A stretch of DNA of 64,000 nucleotides from positions 1 through 64,000 of the forward strand of contig DASCMO010000103.1 in NCBI GenBank assembly GCA_036010965.1. Reading direction: 5' to 3'. Within the stretch, counting starts at the first letter, position 1. Each line of letters starts with the position of its first letter. The DNA comes from GCA-2686265 sp036010965 (GTDB lineage: Bacteria > Planctomycetota > UBA1135 > GCA-002686595). A program made the translations under genes and the position numbers. The notes under the pieces were generated by a model, which was not told the origin of the DNA, did no database searches, and saw only the letters and a program-made list of their open reading frames with translations. Below are positions 63,034-64,000 of the stretch, one piece after another.

Positions 63034-64000
63034 GTGAGGGTGGGCATCGACTACCGCGCCGGGCTGGTCAACCGTGAAGGCATCGGGCGCTACGCACGGG
63101 AACTCGTGCGCGGACTGTGCGAGCTGGGGTTCGACGGAAGCCTCGGACTCTTCGGCTACACCCTGGCCGCCCCGCGCTTTTCGCGCGCCGAGCTTGGCAT
63201 CGCGGACTCGCGCGCCGAGCTCGTCCGACTGCGCATGCCGGCGCGCTGGACTCCCTGGATGCTCGCACGCCTGCACAAGGGAGTCGACGACCTGGTCGGA
63301 GGATGCGAGGTCTACCACCACACCCAGCCCAATCTGCTCTCCGTTCGCCAGGCGGCCGAGGTGGTCACGATCTTCGACTGCATCTACACCCTCGACGCGG
63401 GCTACATGGACACAGCCGACGCCGAACGCATGACGGCGGTGGCGAAGGAACTCGTCGGACGCGCGCGCCGCATCCTCGTCCCGAGCGAGTTCGTCGGGGC
63501 CGAGGTCGTCATGGCCCTCGGCGCCCACCCGGGGCAGGTCTCGGTGACACACCTCGGCTGCGATCACGCCGCCCGCGCTCTGCCGCCCGAGGGGTTCGGC
63601 GAGGCCGACGAGCCCTACATCCTGACCGTCTCGCGCGTCGACCCACGCAAGAACCACGCGCGCATGCTGGAGGCCTTCGAGATGCTGGTCCGGGAGGGCT
63701 TTCCCCAGCGCTGGGTCATCGCCGGGCCCGCTGGATGGCAATCCGAGCGCTTCGAACGCGCCATGGAGAACTCACCGGCACGCCGGCGCATCGAATGGCG
63801 CAAGGAGGTGTCGGACGCCGAGCTGACGCGACTCTACGCCCAGGCCGACGCCTTCCTCTTCGCCAGCCTGAACGAGGGCTTCGGTCTGCCGCCGCTCGAG
63901 GCCATGGCCTGTGGGACGCCGGTCATCACCAGTTGCGTCACCTCCCTCCCCGAGGTCTGCGGCGATGCGGCCCTGCTGGTGGAGCCCACCGATTCCGAAC
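63034..64000 (+). CDS. GT-B fold glycosyltransferase family 4 (partial, runs off the right edge)
   Basis: 322 residues are visible from GTG 63034 (another GTG at 63040). N-terminal VGIDYRAGLVNREGIGRYARELVRGL, IFDCIYTLDAGYMDTADAERM, VPSEFVGAEVVMALGAHPGQVSVTHLGCDH, then the second Rossmann domain YILTVSRVDPRKNHARMLEAFEMLV, VIAGPAGWQSE, DAFLFASLNEGFGLPPLEAMACGTPVITS (E-x7-E nucleotide-sugar site) and SLPEVCGDAALLVEPTDSE. These are strong marks of GT4 mannosyl- or glucosyltransferases that build O-antigen or capsule. The end is cut; only about 40 residues should be missing. Confidence 0.93.
   Translation, partial: MRVGIDYRAGLVNREGIGRYARELVRGLCELGFDGSLGLFGYTLAAPRFSRAELGIADSRAELVRLRMPARWTPWMLARLHKGVDDLVGGCEVYHHTQPNLLSVRQAAEVVTIFDCIYTLDAGYMDTADAERMTAVAKELVGRARRILVPSEFVGAEVVMALGAHPGQVSVTHLGCDHAARALPPEGFGEADEPYILTVSRVDPRKNHARMLEAFEMLVREGFPQRWVIAGPAGWQSERFERAMENSPARRRIEWRKEVSDAELTRLYAQADAFLFASLNEGFGLPPLEAMACGTPVITSCVTSLPEVCGDAALLVEPTDSE

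Noticed and set aside
1..64000. CRISPR array, insertion sequences, prophage
   Set aside because: No regularly spaced repeats, transposase, integrase or phage structural proteins were recognised on reading the window.

Overview
The window is GC-rich, densely coded DNA from a Gram-negative bacterium, most likely a member of the Planctomycetota or a near relative (inference). The signs are: several large secreted FG-GAP/VCBS and ASPIC-UnbV proteins; a family of secreted proteins that share a cysteine-rich C-terminal module; a single dockerin-like EF-hand end on a di-haem cytochrome; a sulfatase; an ECF sigma factor carrying a membrane anchor and an extracytoplasmic domain; and LPS export genes (lptF/lptG, WaaP-like kinases, a lipid A acyltransferase). 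No rRNA, complete tRNA, CRISPR array, phage or insertion sequence was seen.

Layout. 1-5.7 kb (minus): sigma factor fusion, small membrane protein, TPR lipoprotein, lptG and lptF. 5.8-9.2 kb (plus): WaaP-like kinase, lipid A acyltransferase, glycosyltransferase. 9.3-16 kb (minus): an overlapping run of UvrD/PcrA helicase, sigma-54 activator ATPase without a DNA-binding domain, CAP-domain lipoprotein and FHA membrane protein. 16.1-18.2 kb (plus): a coiled-coil protein followed by a MamK-like bacterial actin, closed by a strong terminator. 18.3-20.1 kb (minus): methyltransferase, a wrecked phosphatase-like lipoprotein gene, and a TlpA-like thioredoxin whose active-site Cys codon is TGA. 20.2-24.1 kb (plus): methyltransferase, second WaaP-like kinase, glycosyltransferase with TPR tail, ChaN-like lipoprotein. 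24.2-32.2 kb (minus): secreted proteins, including an ASPIC-UnbV/thioredoxin protein with an in-frame TGA and a di-haem peroxidase-like cytochrome. 32.6-33.5 kb: CPBP membrane protease. 33.6-43.6 kb (minus): hutH, hutU, sulfatase, alpha-toroid protein, ROK kinase and Gfo/Idh oxidoreductase, mostly with 4-nt ATGA overlaps. 43.9-54.7 kb: an SDR between two copies of a short repeat, small membrane proteins, more secreted proteins and a divergent isocitrate/isopropylmalate dehydrogenase. 55.1-59.4 kb (minus): a MacA/MacB-type efflux or lipoprotein-release operon. 59.4-64 kb: flippase, outer-membrane barrel, fatty-acid desaturase and a glycosyltransferase cut by the window end.

Two points stand out. 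First, two separate genes are interrupted by an in-frame TGA at a plausible selenocysteine position, and in both a hairpin begins exactly 11 nt after the TGA; this suggests the organism makes selenoproteins. Second, the MamK-like actin sits in a two-gene unit with a coiled-coil protein and without any magnetosome genes in view, suggesting an uncharacterised cytoskeletal filament system.
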